Position numbers and translations under genes: made by a program. From assembly GCA_023451115.1 (NCBI GenBank), contig JAEXFV010000057.1, forward strand, positions 1-29,553: a stretch of DNA of 29,553 nt, written 5' to 3'. Positions 22,211-29,553 of the stretch are shown piece after piece. A model generated the notes under the pieces. The model was not told the origin of the DNA and searched no databases. It worked only from the letters and a program-made list of their open reading frames with translations. How positions within the stretch are numbered: position 1 is the stretch's first letter; each line of letters begins with the position of its first letter. The DNA is from Bacillota bacterium. Its GTDB lineage: Bacteria > Bacillota > Clostridia > Christensenellales > CAG-138.

Positions 22211-23131
22211 ATGCCCGCAGATTTAGAATTGTACCGCGTATTCTGTACGGTAGCGCGTTGTGGCAGCCTTTCTCATGCGGCCAGAGAGTTATACATCAGC
22301 CAGCCGGCGGTAAGCCAGGCTATGCGGCGTTTGGAAGATAGTTTGGGTTGCTCCTTGTTTACTCGTACCAGCCGGGGAATTACCCTAACTAGTGAAGGAC
22401 GCATGTTATATGGTTATGCGGATAAAGCGGTCAGCTTGGTCAATGCTGCGGAGGACAAGTTAAATCGCATGCGTACCTTGCAATCCGGCGGGCTTATGAT
22501 TGGCGCAAGCGATACCCTGTGCCAGTTTTTTTTGCTTCCTTATTTGGAACGGTTTCATGCGGAATATCCGGAAGTGCAGCTGCAGGTTACCAACCGCACT
22601 ACTCCGGAAACGGTGGAGTTGCTTAAGATCGGAAAAGTTGATATTGCTTTGGTCAACTTGCCGGTAGAAGACAGTGCATTGTGTGTGCGGGAATGCTTAG
22701 AAGTGCATGATGTTTTTGTAGCTACAGACCGTTTCTCCCACTTACGTGGGCAGAAAATTCCATTGGATGTGCTGGCGCGAGAGCCCTTGGTGCTGTTGGA
22801 GCAGGCATCCAATTCCAGAAAATATCTGGATGCTTTTGCTGCGCAAGCTGGCGTTACCTTGCACCCTGAAATCGAATTGGGCGCTCACAGTTTGCTTGTG
22901 CAATTTGCGCAGATAGGTCTGGGCGTTGCCTGTGTAACGGTAGAGTTTGCAAAAGAGGCCTTGGCAAGCGGAGAATTATTTGAAATTGAGTTGGAAACGC
23001 CTATGCCGCCTCGCGCGATTGGCCTGATTTCATTAGATGGGGTCCCCCTATCTGCGGCGGCACTACGATTTATTCAAATTGTTATGGAAGCTGCGGATGA
23101 CCAGTTTCATTTAGCTGCTACAACTGAATAA
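22211..23131 (+). CDS. LysR-family transcriptional regulator
   Basis: The 306-residue DNA-binding regulator has an N-terminal winged helix-turn-helix (about residues 4-62: ELYRVFCTVARCGSLSHAAR, LYISQPAVSQAMRRLEDSLG, LFTRTSRGITLT), a linker helix, and a periplasmic-binding-protein-like effector domain (about residues 92-296, with LMIGASDTLCQFFLLPYLERF and IALVNLPV). The ATG at 22211 follows AAGGAG. It is divergent from the hydrolase/NagB-like operon, its most likely target; the effector is unknown. CysL/YwfK- and CitR-type regulators share this architecture, so no finer name is given. A shared terminator follows. Confidence 0.93.
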   Translation: MPADLELYRVFCTVARCGSLSHAARELYISQPAVSQAMRRLEDSLGCSLFTRTSRGITLTSEGRMLYGYADKAVSLVNAAEDKLNRMRTLQSGGLMIGASDTLCQFFLLPYLERFHAEYPEVQLQVTNRTTPETVELLKIGKVDIALVNLPVEDSALCVRECLEVHDVFVATDRFSHLRGQKIPLDVLAREPLVLLEQASNSRKYLDAFAAQAGVTLHPEIELGAHSLLVQFAQIGLGVACVTVEFAKEALASGELFEIELETPMPPRAIGLISLDGVPLSAAALRFIQIVMEAADDQFHLAATTE

Positions 23132-23132
23132 T

Positions 23133-23158
23133 AAAAAGCGGCTAATTAGCCGCTTTTT
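23133..23158. terminator. Bidirectional terminator between lysR and rpoD
   Basis: Perfect palindrome AAAAAGCGGCTAA/TTAGCCGCTTTTT. It has a T-run on both strands, so it can stop lysR (plus) and rpoD (minus), whose stop codons are 2 and 17 bases away. Confidence 0.92.
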
Positions 23159-23174
23159 ATTTTTTGAGTCTATT

Positions 23175-24254
23175 TTATTCTAAGAAATCCTTCAATTTTT
23201 TGCTGCGGCTGGGATGCCGAAGTTTCCGCAAGGCTTTTGCTTCAATTTGACGAATGCGCTCACGGGTCACAGAAAACTCCCGGCCTACTTCTTCCAACGT
23301 TCTTGCCTTGCCATCGTCTAAACCAAAACGCAGCCGAAGAACCTTTTCTTCCCGGGGTGTCAGGGTATCCAGCACATCCATGAGTTGTTCTTTGAGCAAT
23401 GTGCCCGCGACCACTTCCGCAGGGGCGGGCGCATCATCATCCGGAATAAAATCTCCTAGATGGCTGTCCTCCTCTTCGCCGATCGGCGTTTCAAGGGAGA
23501 CCGGTTCCTGGGCAATTTTGATAATTTCCCGAACTTTATCCTCGCTAATACCCATTTCCTTTGCAATCTCATCGGGCCTCGGATCCCTGCCGTATTCCTG
23601 GAGCAATTGCCGGTTAACACGGATCAATTTGTTAATGGTTTCTACCATATGAACTGGAATGCGGATCGTACGGGCCTGGTCGGCAATCGCCCGGGTAATC
23701 GCCTGGCGGATCCACCAAGTGGCATAAGTGGAAAATTTATAACCCTTTCGGTTGTCAATTTTTTCAACGGCTTTAATTAATCCCTAATTTCCTTCTTGAA
23801 TCAAATCCAGGAATAACATACCGCGGACAACATACCGTTTGGCAATGGATACCACCAAGCGCAAATTTGCTTCCGCCAATTGCTGTTTGGCCTCCTGATC
23901 ACCTTCCGCCATACGCTGGGCAATCTCCACCTCTTCTGCCGACGACAGCAATGGAACTTTGCCGATTTCCTTTAAATACATGCGGACAGGGTCGTCAATA
24001 TTAATCCCTTCCGAGGCCGTTACCTCCGAAGCGATTGCAGCAATTTCATCGTTAATATCGGTGGGGATTTCAATTTCTTCTACTACATCGATATTCAACG
24101 CCTCGATGCGGTCATAGACCTTTTCCACCTGCTCCTGATCCAGGTCCTGCTCCTCTAAAGTATCCATAATTTCCTTATAGGTCAGGATACCTTTTGCTTT
24201 GCCCCGTTCCAGAAGCTCATTAATTTTTTGCATACGGGGTTCTTTGATTTCCAA
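23175..24254 (-). CDS. rpoD: RNA polymerase housekeeping sigma factor, interrupted by an in-frame TAG
   Basis: Primary sigma factor (SigA) that directs RNA polymerase to -35/-10 promoters. Reading through codon 157, the frame encodes 359 residues. Region 1.1 is at about 5-58, and region 1.2 starts at DDPVRMYLKEIG (about 87). Region 2 contains LRLVVSIAKRYV, FLDLIQEGN, FSTYATWWIRQAITRAIADQ and RIPVHMVETINKL. Region 3 follows, then region 4 with LTPREEKVLRLRFGLDDG and EVGREFSVTRERIRQIEAKA. Codon 157 is TAG (23784-23786), where B. subtilis SigA has Met (EGN-M-GL). Sequence on both sides is in one frame and near-identical to SigA. Val143, Ile166 and Asn168 are also non-consensus. The TTG start has AAGGAGGGGG upstream. 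As written it yields a 156-residue fragment; the first ATG after the stop (codon 203) would omit region 2.3. Confidence 0.9.
23784..23786 (-). other. In-frame amber codon within rpoD region 2.2
   Basis: TAG follows the codons for FLDLIQEGN and precedes GLIKAVEK in the same frame. A single T-to-A change from TTG (Leu) would create it. At least eight genes in this window end in TAG (oapA, ispA, amaP, asp23, spoIIIAE, spoIIIAA, the methyltransferase, leuA), so TAG is not generally reassigned. I see no selenocysteine-like or pyrrolysine-insertion-like hairpin evident just downstream. Confidence 0.9.
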
Positions 24255-24294
24255 AGCGTTCCCCCTCCTTTGCGATAATATTGGTATAAACTTT

Positions 24295-26082
24295 TTATGT
24301 TCTACGCAACTCTGTGCGTTTCACAATCAATAGATTGATTTCCTTGGTTAAGGCCAGTTTTTCTTCTATTCCGATGGTGTCGCTGGCGCTACGCTCCTGC
24401 AGTCTACGAATTTCTTCTTCTATTCGCCAGGCTTGCAAACGCCGTATGCTGTCCTGGGCGCTTTTTACAGGATCACTTAACTGCACAACTTGATCCTGCA
24501 ATAATGTAGAAAGCTGTTTTGTCTCTTCCGGCTGCATTCCGCTTAAAATAAGCGCTGCATTTGGTTGCCGGCCTTGCTGATAGGCTTTCCTTACTTCCGC
24601 TGCAAAATTATCATATACCTCCTGAGAAAACACTGTTTCTCCCTGTCGTATTAGTTCAGCAGCCTCTCTGCTTTGCAACATTGCCTGCAAAAGCAGTAAC
24701 TCCGCCCGCTGTTGCTCCGTAGTGTTTTGCGTAAGCGCTCCATGCGAAAACTGTTCACTAAGCGACTTCCGTTTTGCTTTGGCGCCAACCGCGCCTTCCA
24801 GCCTCCCTTGGGCACGCAACGCTTCTAGCGAAATGCCGGTTTTACGTGCCAGCCAAAGAAAATACCGTTCCTGCTCAACCGGTTCCAATGAGCAGATAAA
24901 TTTGCTCGCGGCCTTTGCAAAATCCTCCCGCCCATCCTCCTGGGAAAGATCAAATCCTTCTGCCATCTTGGTGAGCTTAAATGCACTCAAGGTCAAAGCC
25001 TGTTCCCGCAAAGCATCAAAAGCTTCTTTCCCATTCCGACGAACGAAATCATCCGGATCCAATCCGTCAGGGATGGCGACGACCCGAACCGTCAATCCCT
25101 CTCCTGCTAAAATGTCCAGACCGCGTAGCGTGGCGTTTTGTCCAGCGCTATCTCCGTCATAAGAAATATATACGGAGGAAACATATCGTTTTAACAGCCG
25201 GGCCTGCTGCTGCGTTAGCGCTGTACCCAGGGATGCAACCACATTGGCCACCCCCGCCTGATATAGGCTAATCACATCCATATAGCCTTCCACCATCACC
25301 AAATCTCCTGATTTGGTAGAAGCGCTTTTTTGAAGGTTTAGCCCATAAAGGTTATTGCGCTTATTGTATATGGGCGTATCCCCGGTGTTGATGTACTTGG
25401 GTTTTTCATCTCCCAACGCTCGTGCGCCAAAGCCTAGTACCCGCCCATTTGTTCCTATTATGGGGAATATTACCCGATTGCGGTAAGCATCATACACTCT
25501 GCCGGAATTTGGATTTTTTACTAACAAGCCGCCCAGTATCAATTCCTCACTGGAATATCCAGCCCGCAAAAGATGCTTCATCAACATATCCCAGCTATCC
25601 GGTGCAAAGCCTAAACCAAACCGGCGTATGGTTTCCGGCTCTAATCCACGGCGGCCCAGATATGCTCTTGCAGGCATACCTGCCTTGGAAAGCAACTGTT
25701 TATGATAAAACAGGGCTGCCTCTTTACAAGCGGCATACAATCGTTCTTTTTGAGCCCGCTCTTTTTGCAAAGCTGCATCGTCCACTTCGCCAGGCAATTC
25801 CATGCCTACGCGTTGTGCTAAAAGGCGAACCGCCTCTACATAAGAGAGGCGCTCAACTTCCATCACAAACTGAATAACGCCACCGCCCTTGTGGCAACCG
25901 AAGCAGTAATAAAACTGCTTGTCCGGCACCACGGAAAAAGAAGGTGTTTTTTCATTATGAAACGGGCAAAGCCCCCACAAGCGCCCTCCTTTTGGCCGCA
26001 ACTGGACATAGGAAGAAACCACGGAAACAATATCATTCTTGGATAAAAGCTGTTCCATCCAAGCGTCATGAAATAATGCCAT
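24295..26082 (-). CDS. dnaG: DNA primase
   Basis: Synthesises RNA primers for lagging-strand replication. The 595-residue product has the N-terminal zinc finger with Cys39, His42, Cys60 and Cys63 (LCPFHNEK and YYCFGCHKGG), and the catalytic core with RVIFPIIGTNGRVLGFGARAL. The Toprim domain has VMVEGYMDVISLYQAG (catalytic Glu) and YISYDGDSAGQNATLRG (metal Asp pair). A C-terminal helical DnaB-binding region runs from about residue 440 to the end. The ATG at 26082 follows AGAAGGA; the frame extends to 26229 into the dgt end. It sits between dgt and rpoD, the macromolecular synthesis arrangement usual in Firmicutes; rpoD starts 40 bases on. Confidence 0.97.
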   Translation of the reverse strand: MALFHDAWMEQLLSKNDIVSVVSSYVQLRPKGGRLWGLCPFHNEKTPSFSVVPDKQFYYCFGCHKGGGVIQFVMEVERLSYVEAVRLLAQRVGMELPGEVDDAALQKERAQKERLYAACKEAALFYHKQLLSKAGMPARAYLGRRGLEPETIRRFGLGFAPDSWDMLMKHLLRAGYSSEELILGGLLVKNPNSGRVYDAYRNRVIFPIIGTNGRVLGFGARALGDEKPKYINTGDTPIYNKRNNLYGLNLQKSASTKSGDLVMVEGYMDVISLYQAGVANVVASLGTALTQQQARLLKRYVSSVYISYDGDSAGQNATLRGLDILAGEGLTVRVVAIPDGLDPDDFVRRNGKEAFDALREQALTLSAFKLTKMAEGFDLSQEDGREDFAKAASKFICSLEPVEQERYFLWLARKTGISLEALRAQGRLEGAVGAKAKRKSLSEQFSHGALTQNTTEQQRAELLLLQAMLQSREAAELIRQGETVFSQEVYDNFAAEVRKAYQQGRQPNAALILSGMQPEETKQLSTLLQDQVVQLSDPVKSAQDSIRRLQAWRIEEEIRRLQERSASDTIGIEEKLALTKEINLLIVKRTELRRT

Positions 26083-26167
26083 GGCTACGTTCCTTCTTTC
26101 TCCCCCAATGCCGCTATTATAATTCGCCGTATTCTTGCAAAATCCTGCTTTTTTCGCATTCTTCTTT

Positions 26168-27205
26168 TTAGTTTGGCAATTCCGTCCATTCTTGCGGCAC
26201 AAATAGCCGGCAGTAATCCTGGATGGCATAGCGGTCCGTCATGCAGGCTATCCAATCCGCCGCAACCCGCTGTGGGCCATCCTGCTGGCAGTTTGCTTGA
26301 AATTCAGCTGGCAAAAGATCAATGCGTTGTACATAGTATTGGAACAGAGCCCGTACAACATGCTTTGCCTTCTCCTCTTCCCGTTTTGCGGTGGAATTAA
26401 AATAGACCCGTTGGAACATGAAATCCCGCAATTGGTTGAAAGCACAGTTGAACTCCTCCGACATCACCACTTCGGGTTTAAAAAAGCTATGCTTTACTAC
26501 ATCCAAAATCATGCTGTTGATACGTTCGCCATGTGTTCTGCCGAGAATTTCTACGCATTGCGGCGGCAAATCATCCAGGCTCAGCACACGGGCGCGTACC
26601 GCGTCGTCAATATCATGGTTAATATATGCGATACGGTCTGCAAGGCTGACAACCTTTCCTTCCAGTGTGGCAGGCGTTCCGTTTTTTTTGTGATTTACAA
26701 TTCCGTCGCGTACTTCAAAGGTCAAATTGAGGCCGGTTCCGTTTTCAAGCTTTTCCACCACCCGCAGGCTTTGCAAATTGTGTTCAAATCCAGTAGGTAC
26801 TACCTCATCCAGCACGGCTTCTCCTGCATGCCCAAAGGGTGTGTGCCCCAGATCATGGCCTAACGAAATAGCCTCGGTTAAATCTTCATTTAACCGTAAC
26901 GCCCGGGCTATGGTTCGAGCAATTTGTGAAACCTCCAGCGTATGCGTCAGCCTGGTGCGATAATGATCCCCCTGAGGCGATAGAAACACCTGGGTTTTAT
27001 GTTTTAACCTGCGAAATGACTTGCAATGCAAAATGCGGTCCCTGTCCCGCTGAAATTCCGTCCTTAATTCGCAAGGCTCCATGGGATATTCCCGCCCTTT
27101 TGTATCCTCTGCGCATACGGCATAAGGAGATAGGGTTTCTCGTTCCACCGCTTGGGTAAATACCCGGCAGCAAGAGCTGGAATATGTATCAAAATCTGCT
27201 TTCAA
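26168..27205 (-). CDS. dgt: dGTPase-like HD-domain nucleotide triphosphohydrolase
   Basis: Deoxynucleoside triphosphate triphosphohydrolase family; releases tripolyphosphate from dNTPs and so trims precursor pools. The 345-residue product has CKSFRRLKHKTQVFLSP, the HD-domain metal ligands in RTRLTHTLEVSQIART (His88) and SLGHDLGHTPFGHAGE (His117-Asp118), and the later SLADRIAYINHDIDDA with the fourth ligand Asp. Length matches the short bacterial dgt-like type (330-345), not the ~500-residue E. coli enzyme. The TTG at 27205 is preceded by AAAGGAGG at a somewhat long spacing. It begins the dgt-dnaG-rpoD run, common in Clostridia. Confidence 0.94.
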   Translation of the reverse strand: MKADFDTYSSSCCRVFTQAVERETLSPYAVCAEDTKGREYPMEPCELRTEFQRDRDRILHCKSFRRLKHKTQVFLSPQGDHYRTRLTHTLEVSQIARTIARALRLNEDLTEAISLGHDLGHTPFGHAGEAVLDEVVPTGFEHNLQSLRVVEKLENGTGLNLTFEVRDGIVNHKKNGTPATLEGKVVSLADRIAYINHDIDDAVRARVLSLDDLPPQCVEILGRTHGERINSMILDVVKHSFFKPEVVMSEEFNCAFNQLRDFMFQRVYFNSTAKREEEKAKHVVRALFQYYVQRIDLLPAEFQANCQQDGPQRVAADWIACMTDRYAIQDYCRLFVPQEWTELPN

Positions 27206-27305
27206 CGTAAAACCCGCCTCCTTTTTCTCAATCTGTACCAGCTTTTTATTATGAAATACTTCATTTTATATATACACCATAAAAGTAGAAAATCCTTTTA
27301 CTTTC

Positions 27306-27340
27306 AAAAAAAAGTCCTAAACCCTATCCAGGTTTAGGAC
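27306..27340 (-). terminator. Rho-independent terminator after the membrane protein gene
   Basis: Perfect 10-bp stem GTCCTAAACC/GGTTTAGGAC with a 7-base loop and eight T on the minus strand. It separates the DUF5685-DnaJ-membrane operon from dgt. The AT-rich stretch 27206-27305 probably holds the dgt promoter, but no pair of boxes stands out. Confidence 0.93.
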
Positions 27341-27358
27341 AAAAGCAGGAATATAGCG

Positions 27359-27910
27359 TTAGCGCCGGGGTACCAATGCGCTTCTAAGACGGGTTTCATA
27401 GATCTTTTGCGCTAAGCCATATAAAATATCATATAGAATGAAAAATACCTGCGCGCCTGCAATTAATCCCCAAAGCGGCAACCAAGACGGAAGCGCTGCC
27501 AAAATGTCCTGCGCCATAACTACAACAGCCAAGTATACGCCTACTGCAGTAAACACGTTACAATATAATAGCTTTGCCAATAAGCCAAGGCCCTTGCTGG
27601 AGAGATGTGAATCCAACCCCGTCTTAAAAATCCCGTAATGGCCCAGCAACAGCGCATATGCAACTGCCACGGTTTTATCCGGCAACAACAAAAAAGAGAG
27701 GCCTGCCGTTGCAGCAAACGAGAGCAATGCAGTCGCATACGCTCCCTCACAACACAAAGCGTACACAAAAACAGAAGAAAGAAAGTAGAAAACAGCACGC
27801 CCTCCGGGCAATACAGCGACTGCATATAAGCAAAGGAGTGTTAATGCGCTTACCATGGCACCCAATGTGATTTTTTTTGATGGAGACAATCGCCTGTTAT
27901 TCATTACCAT
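27359..27910 (-). CDS. Unknown polytopic membrane protein
   Basis: I do not recognise this 183-residue protein. It has a basic N-terminus (NNRRLSPSKK) and about five hydrophobic helices, near residues 16-34, 38-56, 60-76, 110-131 and 142-162, with a basic C-terminal tail (RLRSALVPRR). The layout recalls small integral membrane families such as DUF2232/YybS-like or ECF substrate-binding proteins, but I see no diagnostic motif. The ATG at 27910 is preceded by AGAGGCGG. It begins 13 bases after the DnaJ-like gene and ends at a strong terminator, so it belongs to the DUF5685-DnaJ operon. Confidence 0.8.
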   Translation of the reverse strand: MVMNNRRLSPSKKITLGAMVSALTLLCLYAVAVLPGGRAVFYFLSSVFVYALCCEGAYATALLSFAATAGLSFLLLPDKTVAVAYALLLGHYGIFKTGLDSHLSSKGLGLLAKLLYCNVFTAVGVYLAVVVMAQDILAALPSWLPLWGLIAGAQVFFILYDILYGLAQKIYETRLRSALVPRR

Positions 27911-27923
27911 CCACCGCCTCTCA

Positions 27924-28553
27924 TTAACAGCACATTCTGCCGCCCATCATGCTGCAGCAACAATCTGCGCACATGAGTGAGCCGCAAACATCGCAAGCGC
28001 CGCAGTCCCCTCCCATCTGGCTATTCTGGCCGGAACGGCCAAAAGGCGTGCCTGCATTGTTCAGTGCTGCGTAAGCGTTGCGATATTCCGCATTGCCCGG
28101 TTCCTGCTCATAAGCGCGGGATATATATTCCCTGGCTTTATCGTACCAACCCTGACGGAGATAAATAATTCCATAAAGATAGTACCATTCTGCATTACGC
28201 ACAGAAATGCCGTCCAACACAAGCTTTGCCGCTTGCAGGTTATTCTGGTTGATCAGAGACCGTGCTCTGGCAAATTCAGCAGCTGCAGGTCCGGAATAAG
28301 CGCTCCCGGAACCGGTATAGCTGCCATAAGCCCCGCTATAACCATCACTGTTTGCGGATGAAGAAGCGTTGCTTTTTTTCGTGAGCATTTCATATGCTTC
28401 GTTTATCTCTTTTAACTTTTCGTTTGCCAGCTCTTTTAATGGATTATCCGTGTATTTATCCGGATGGTACTTTTTAACCAATGACAAATAAGCCGCCCGG
28501 ATTTCCTCCTGCGTTGCATCTTCGCTTATACCAAGTACTTTATACGGATTCAT
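27924..28553 (-). CDS. J-domain protein with cysteine-rich C-terminus
   Basis: Co-chaperone-like protein of 209 residues. An N-terminal J domain (about residues 1-62) has the HPD motif (KKYHPDKYTD) that stimulates DnaK ATPase. A Ser/Gly/Tyr-rich linker follows (about 65-90). Next is a TPR-like helical section (about 92-165, LINQNNLQAAKLVLDGI and YYLYGIIYLRQGWYDKARE). The tail is very rich in Cys: CGACDVCGSLMCADCCCS, ending in MCC, with ten or more Cys in 27 residues, suggesting metal binding or lipid/thiol modification. It is not canonical DnaJ (no G/F or CxxCxGxG zinc repeats). The ATG at 28553 overlaps the TGA of the DUF5685 gene, showing coupling. GGAGGAGAG precedes it. Confidence 0.9.
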   Translation of the reverse strand: MNPYKVLGISEDATQEEIRAAYLSLVKKYHPDKYTDNPLKELANEKLKEINEAYEMLTKKSNASSSANSDGYSGAYGSYTGSGSAYSGPAAAEFARARSLINQNNLQAAKLVLDGISVRNAEWYYLYGIIYLRQGWYDKAREYISRAYEQEPGNAEYRNAYAALNNAGTPFGRSGQNSQMGGDCGACDVCGSLMCADCCCSMMGGRMCC

Positions 28554-29380
28554 CCCCGCTCTCCTCCCAACAAAAGCCTTGTCCGATTGCGGCAGCCTTG
28601 ATAAATAATGTTATCCAGCAACCCCTTGCCGCTTTTGACATCCAGTAAATCATATGCCTTTTCCATTTCCGATAAGGATGCATAGAGTAAAAATGCAGCC
28701 CGATCCGCATCTGCGTTACAAATCAAAAAGGGATTGTATGCGCCTGTGCGCTGGTCTTTTTCTCTATCATCCCAGGCGTCCGCCAGATAAATCCAGCGAC
28801 CCAAATGATATCCAAGCCACCCTGCAGGCAATTGCTGCTGCTTTGAAAGCCCCTCATATCCCTGCACAATATCCCGCAACAAAGAAGCAAAAGCGTCTGC
28901 TGCAATATCGACAGAAGGTTGTCGCACCTTTTCTTCCTGGGAAAGCGCCCGAATTCCATCGCCAATTCGCTGCGCCAGCACAGGCTGGTGAGCGGCTGCA
29001 CGCTTTGCCGCGCTCCCAAAAGCATATTGGCCGGCTAGTCCAATCACCCGGCGCTCGTCCTTCCAGTCATCCTGTAGTTTATGCCAACTCAGCAATATGT
29101 TTACATCCGCTGCATAATCCAGAGACGGGCATTTTTGCATGACCGGGCGTTTTTTCTGCAAGGGCTTCCATCCACAGGACTCTGTTGCACAAGTGGAGGC
29201 CTGCCCACAAATTCCTGCCAGCAAAACTGCTAAAAAAGTACAATCATAGTCTAATGTCAATCGCGGAAGCTGTCCATAACGAACGCGGATCGTTTTACAT
29301 AGGCCGCAATACCATGCCTCGTAGAGGGCAAGTTCGCGCACTTTTAATTCGCATTTTAACGGCATTACATAGCCAAACAT
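28550..29380 (-). CDS. DUF5685 family protein
   Basis: Conserved protein of unknown function, 276 residues. It starts MFGYVMPLKCELKVRELALY and continues EAWYCGLCKTIRVRYGQLPR, the characteristic opening of this Clostridia family with a C-x-x-C pair (YCGLC). TLDYDCTFLAVLLAG follows. More Cys residues occur at about 55-70 (CGQASTCATESCGW). The second half is helical, with an acidic stretch ADAWDDREKDQRTGAYNPF that recalls Mg2+-binding aspartate motifs of class I prenyl synthases; that link is only a resemblance. The ATG at 29380 follows AAAGGAG; the frame extends to 29422. It is coupled to the J-domain gene by a 4-base overlap. Confidence 0.85.
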   Translation of the reverse strand: MFGYVMPLKCELKVRELALYEAWYCGLCKTIRVRYGQLPRLTLDYDCTFLAVLLAGICGQASTCATESCGWKPLQKKRPVMQKCPSLDYAADVNILLSWHKLQDDWKDERRVIGLAGQYAFGSAAKRAAAHQPVLAQRIGDGIRALSQEEKVRQPSVDIAADAFASLLRDIVQGYEGLSKQQQLPAGWLGYHLGRWIYLADAWDDREKDQRTGAYNPFLICNADADRAAFLLYASLSEMEKAYDLLDVKSGKGLLDNIIYQGCRNRTRLLLGGERG

Positions 29381-29422
29381 GATTGCTCCTTTTTCGGCCT
29401 TAAGCATCACCTTCCCAGCCAT

Positions 29423-29553
29423 TGCTATTCATTTTATATGATTGTGGAGTATTCTACCAGCCTTTTTTGACGTGGCTAAGGCGAAATTTGAAAGAAATCG
29501 GTTGTTACAATAAAATAGTATGGTAATCTCCGGGAATTTTCACATTGCTTCAA
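29423..29553 (-). promoter_or_regulatory. Upstream region of the DUF5685 operon
   Basis: No gene is seen. On the minus strand a TGGTAGAAT extended -10 (TAGAAT at 29449-29454) with TTAGCC 17 bases upstream could be the operon promoter; a TATAAA further down is an alternative. Weak. Confidence 0.3.

Noticed and set aside
23175..23648. Second half of rpoD as a separate downstream sigma protein
   Set aside because: The first ATG is 46 codons after the TAG and would drop region 2.3, which is needed for promoter melting. There is no fresh ribosome binding site, so a functional split protein is unlikely.
23784..23786. Genome-wide TAG reassignment or selenocysteine-like recoding
   Set aside because: Many genes here terminate naturally at TAG at their family-typical lengths (leuA, ispA, spoIIIAE, spoIIIAA), and selenocysteine uses TGA.
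27206..27305. Sigma-H promoter ahead of dgt-dnaG-rpoD
   Set aside because: AAAAGGATTT resembles a sigma-H -35, but no GAAT-type -10 follows at the right distance, and the stretch is too AT-rich to judge.

Overview
The window looks like a chromosomal segment of a spore-forming, low-to-mid GC Gram-positive bacterium of the class Clostridia. The complete spoIIIA sporulation operon, Asp23/AmaP/DUF2273, a housekeeping sigma factor very close to Bacillus/Clostridium SigA, strong AGGAGG-type ribosome binding sites and sigma-A promoters all point that way. I see no phage, insertion sequence, CRISPR array, tRNA or rRNA. About 30 genes are present and most lie on the minus strand. A GntR regulator, a DNA methyltransferase and a LysR regulator are on the plus strand.

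Layout, left to right. (1) 1-6020, minus strand: an isoprenoid/DNA-repair/one-carbon operon read as folD, xseA, xseB, ispA, a ~0.6 kb structured non-coding stretch, a small membrane protein, then dxs (cut by the window edge). By position, size and partner protein I identify the non-coding stretch as OLE RNA and the membrane protein as OapA. (2) 6245-8211, minus: nusB, DUF2273, AmaP and Asp23, an envelope-stress/alkaline-shock type cluster. (3) 8309-13050, minus: the eight-gene spoIIIAA-AH operon, with an unusually short SpoIIIAF. (4) 13201-15091, plus: an FCD-type GntR regulator and an orphan beta-class DNA methyltransferase, ending in a strong terminator. (5) 15267-18541, minus: a SIMPL-domain lipoprotein, YebC, a degenerate Nudix protein, a family 4 uracil-DNA glycosylase and a carbonic-anhydrase-like protein that has lost its zinc ligands. 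(6) 18666-21970, minus: a lone leuA, a divergent NagB-like protein lacking catalytic residues, and a monoacylglycerol-lipase-like hydrolase, the last two divergent from a LysR regulator (22211-23131, plus). (7) 23175-27205, minus: the dgt-dnaG-rpoD replication/transcription cluster. (8) 27359-29380, minus: DUF5685, a cysteine-rich DnaJ-like protein and an unknown membrane protein.

Two points stand out. First, rpoD carries an in-frame TAG at 23784-23786 in conserved region 2.2, with perfect sigma-A sequence continuing in the same frame afterwards. TAG is the ordinary stop for at least eight other genes here, so this is a suppressed codon, a disrupted gene or a sequence error; nearby non-consensus residues favour caution. 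Second, the OLE RNA/OapA pair is a large, little-understood membrane ribonucleoprotein system. Three enzyme-fold proteins between 16.9 and 21.0 kb (Nudix, carbonic anhydrase, NagB) have each lost key active-site residues and are candidates for non-catalytic or altered roles.
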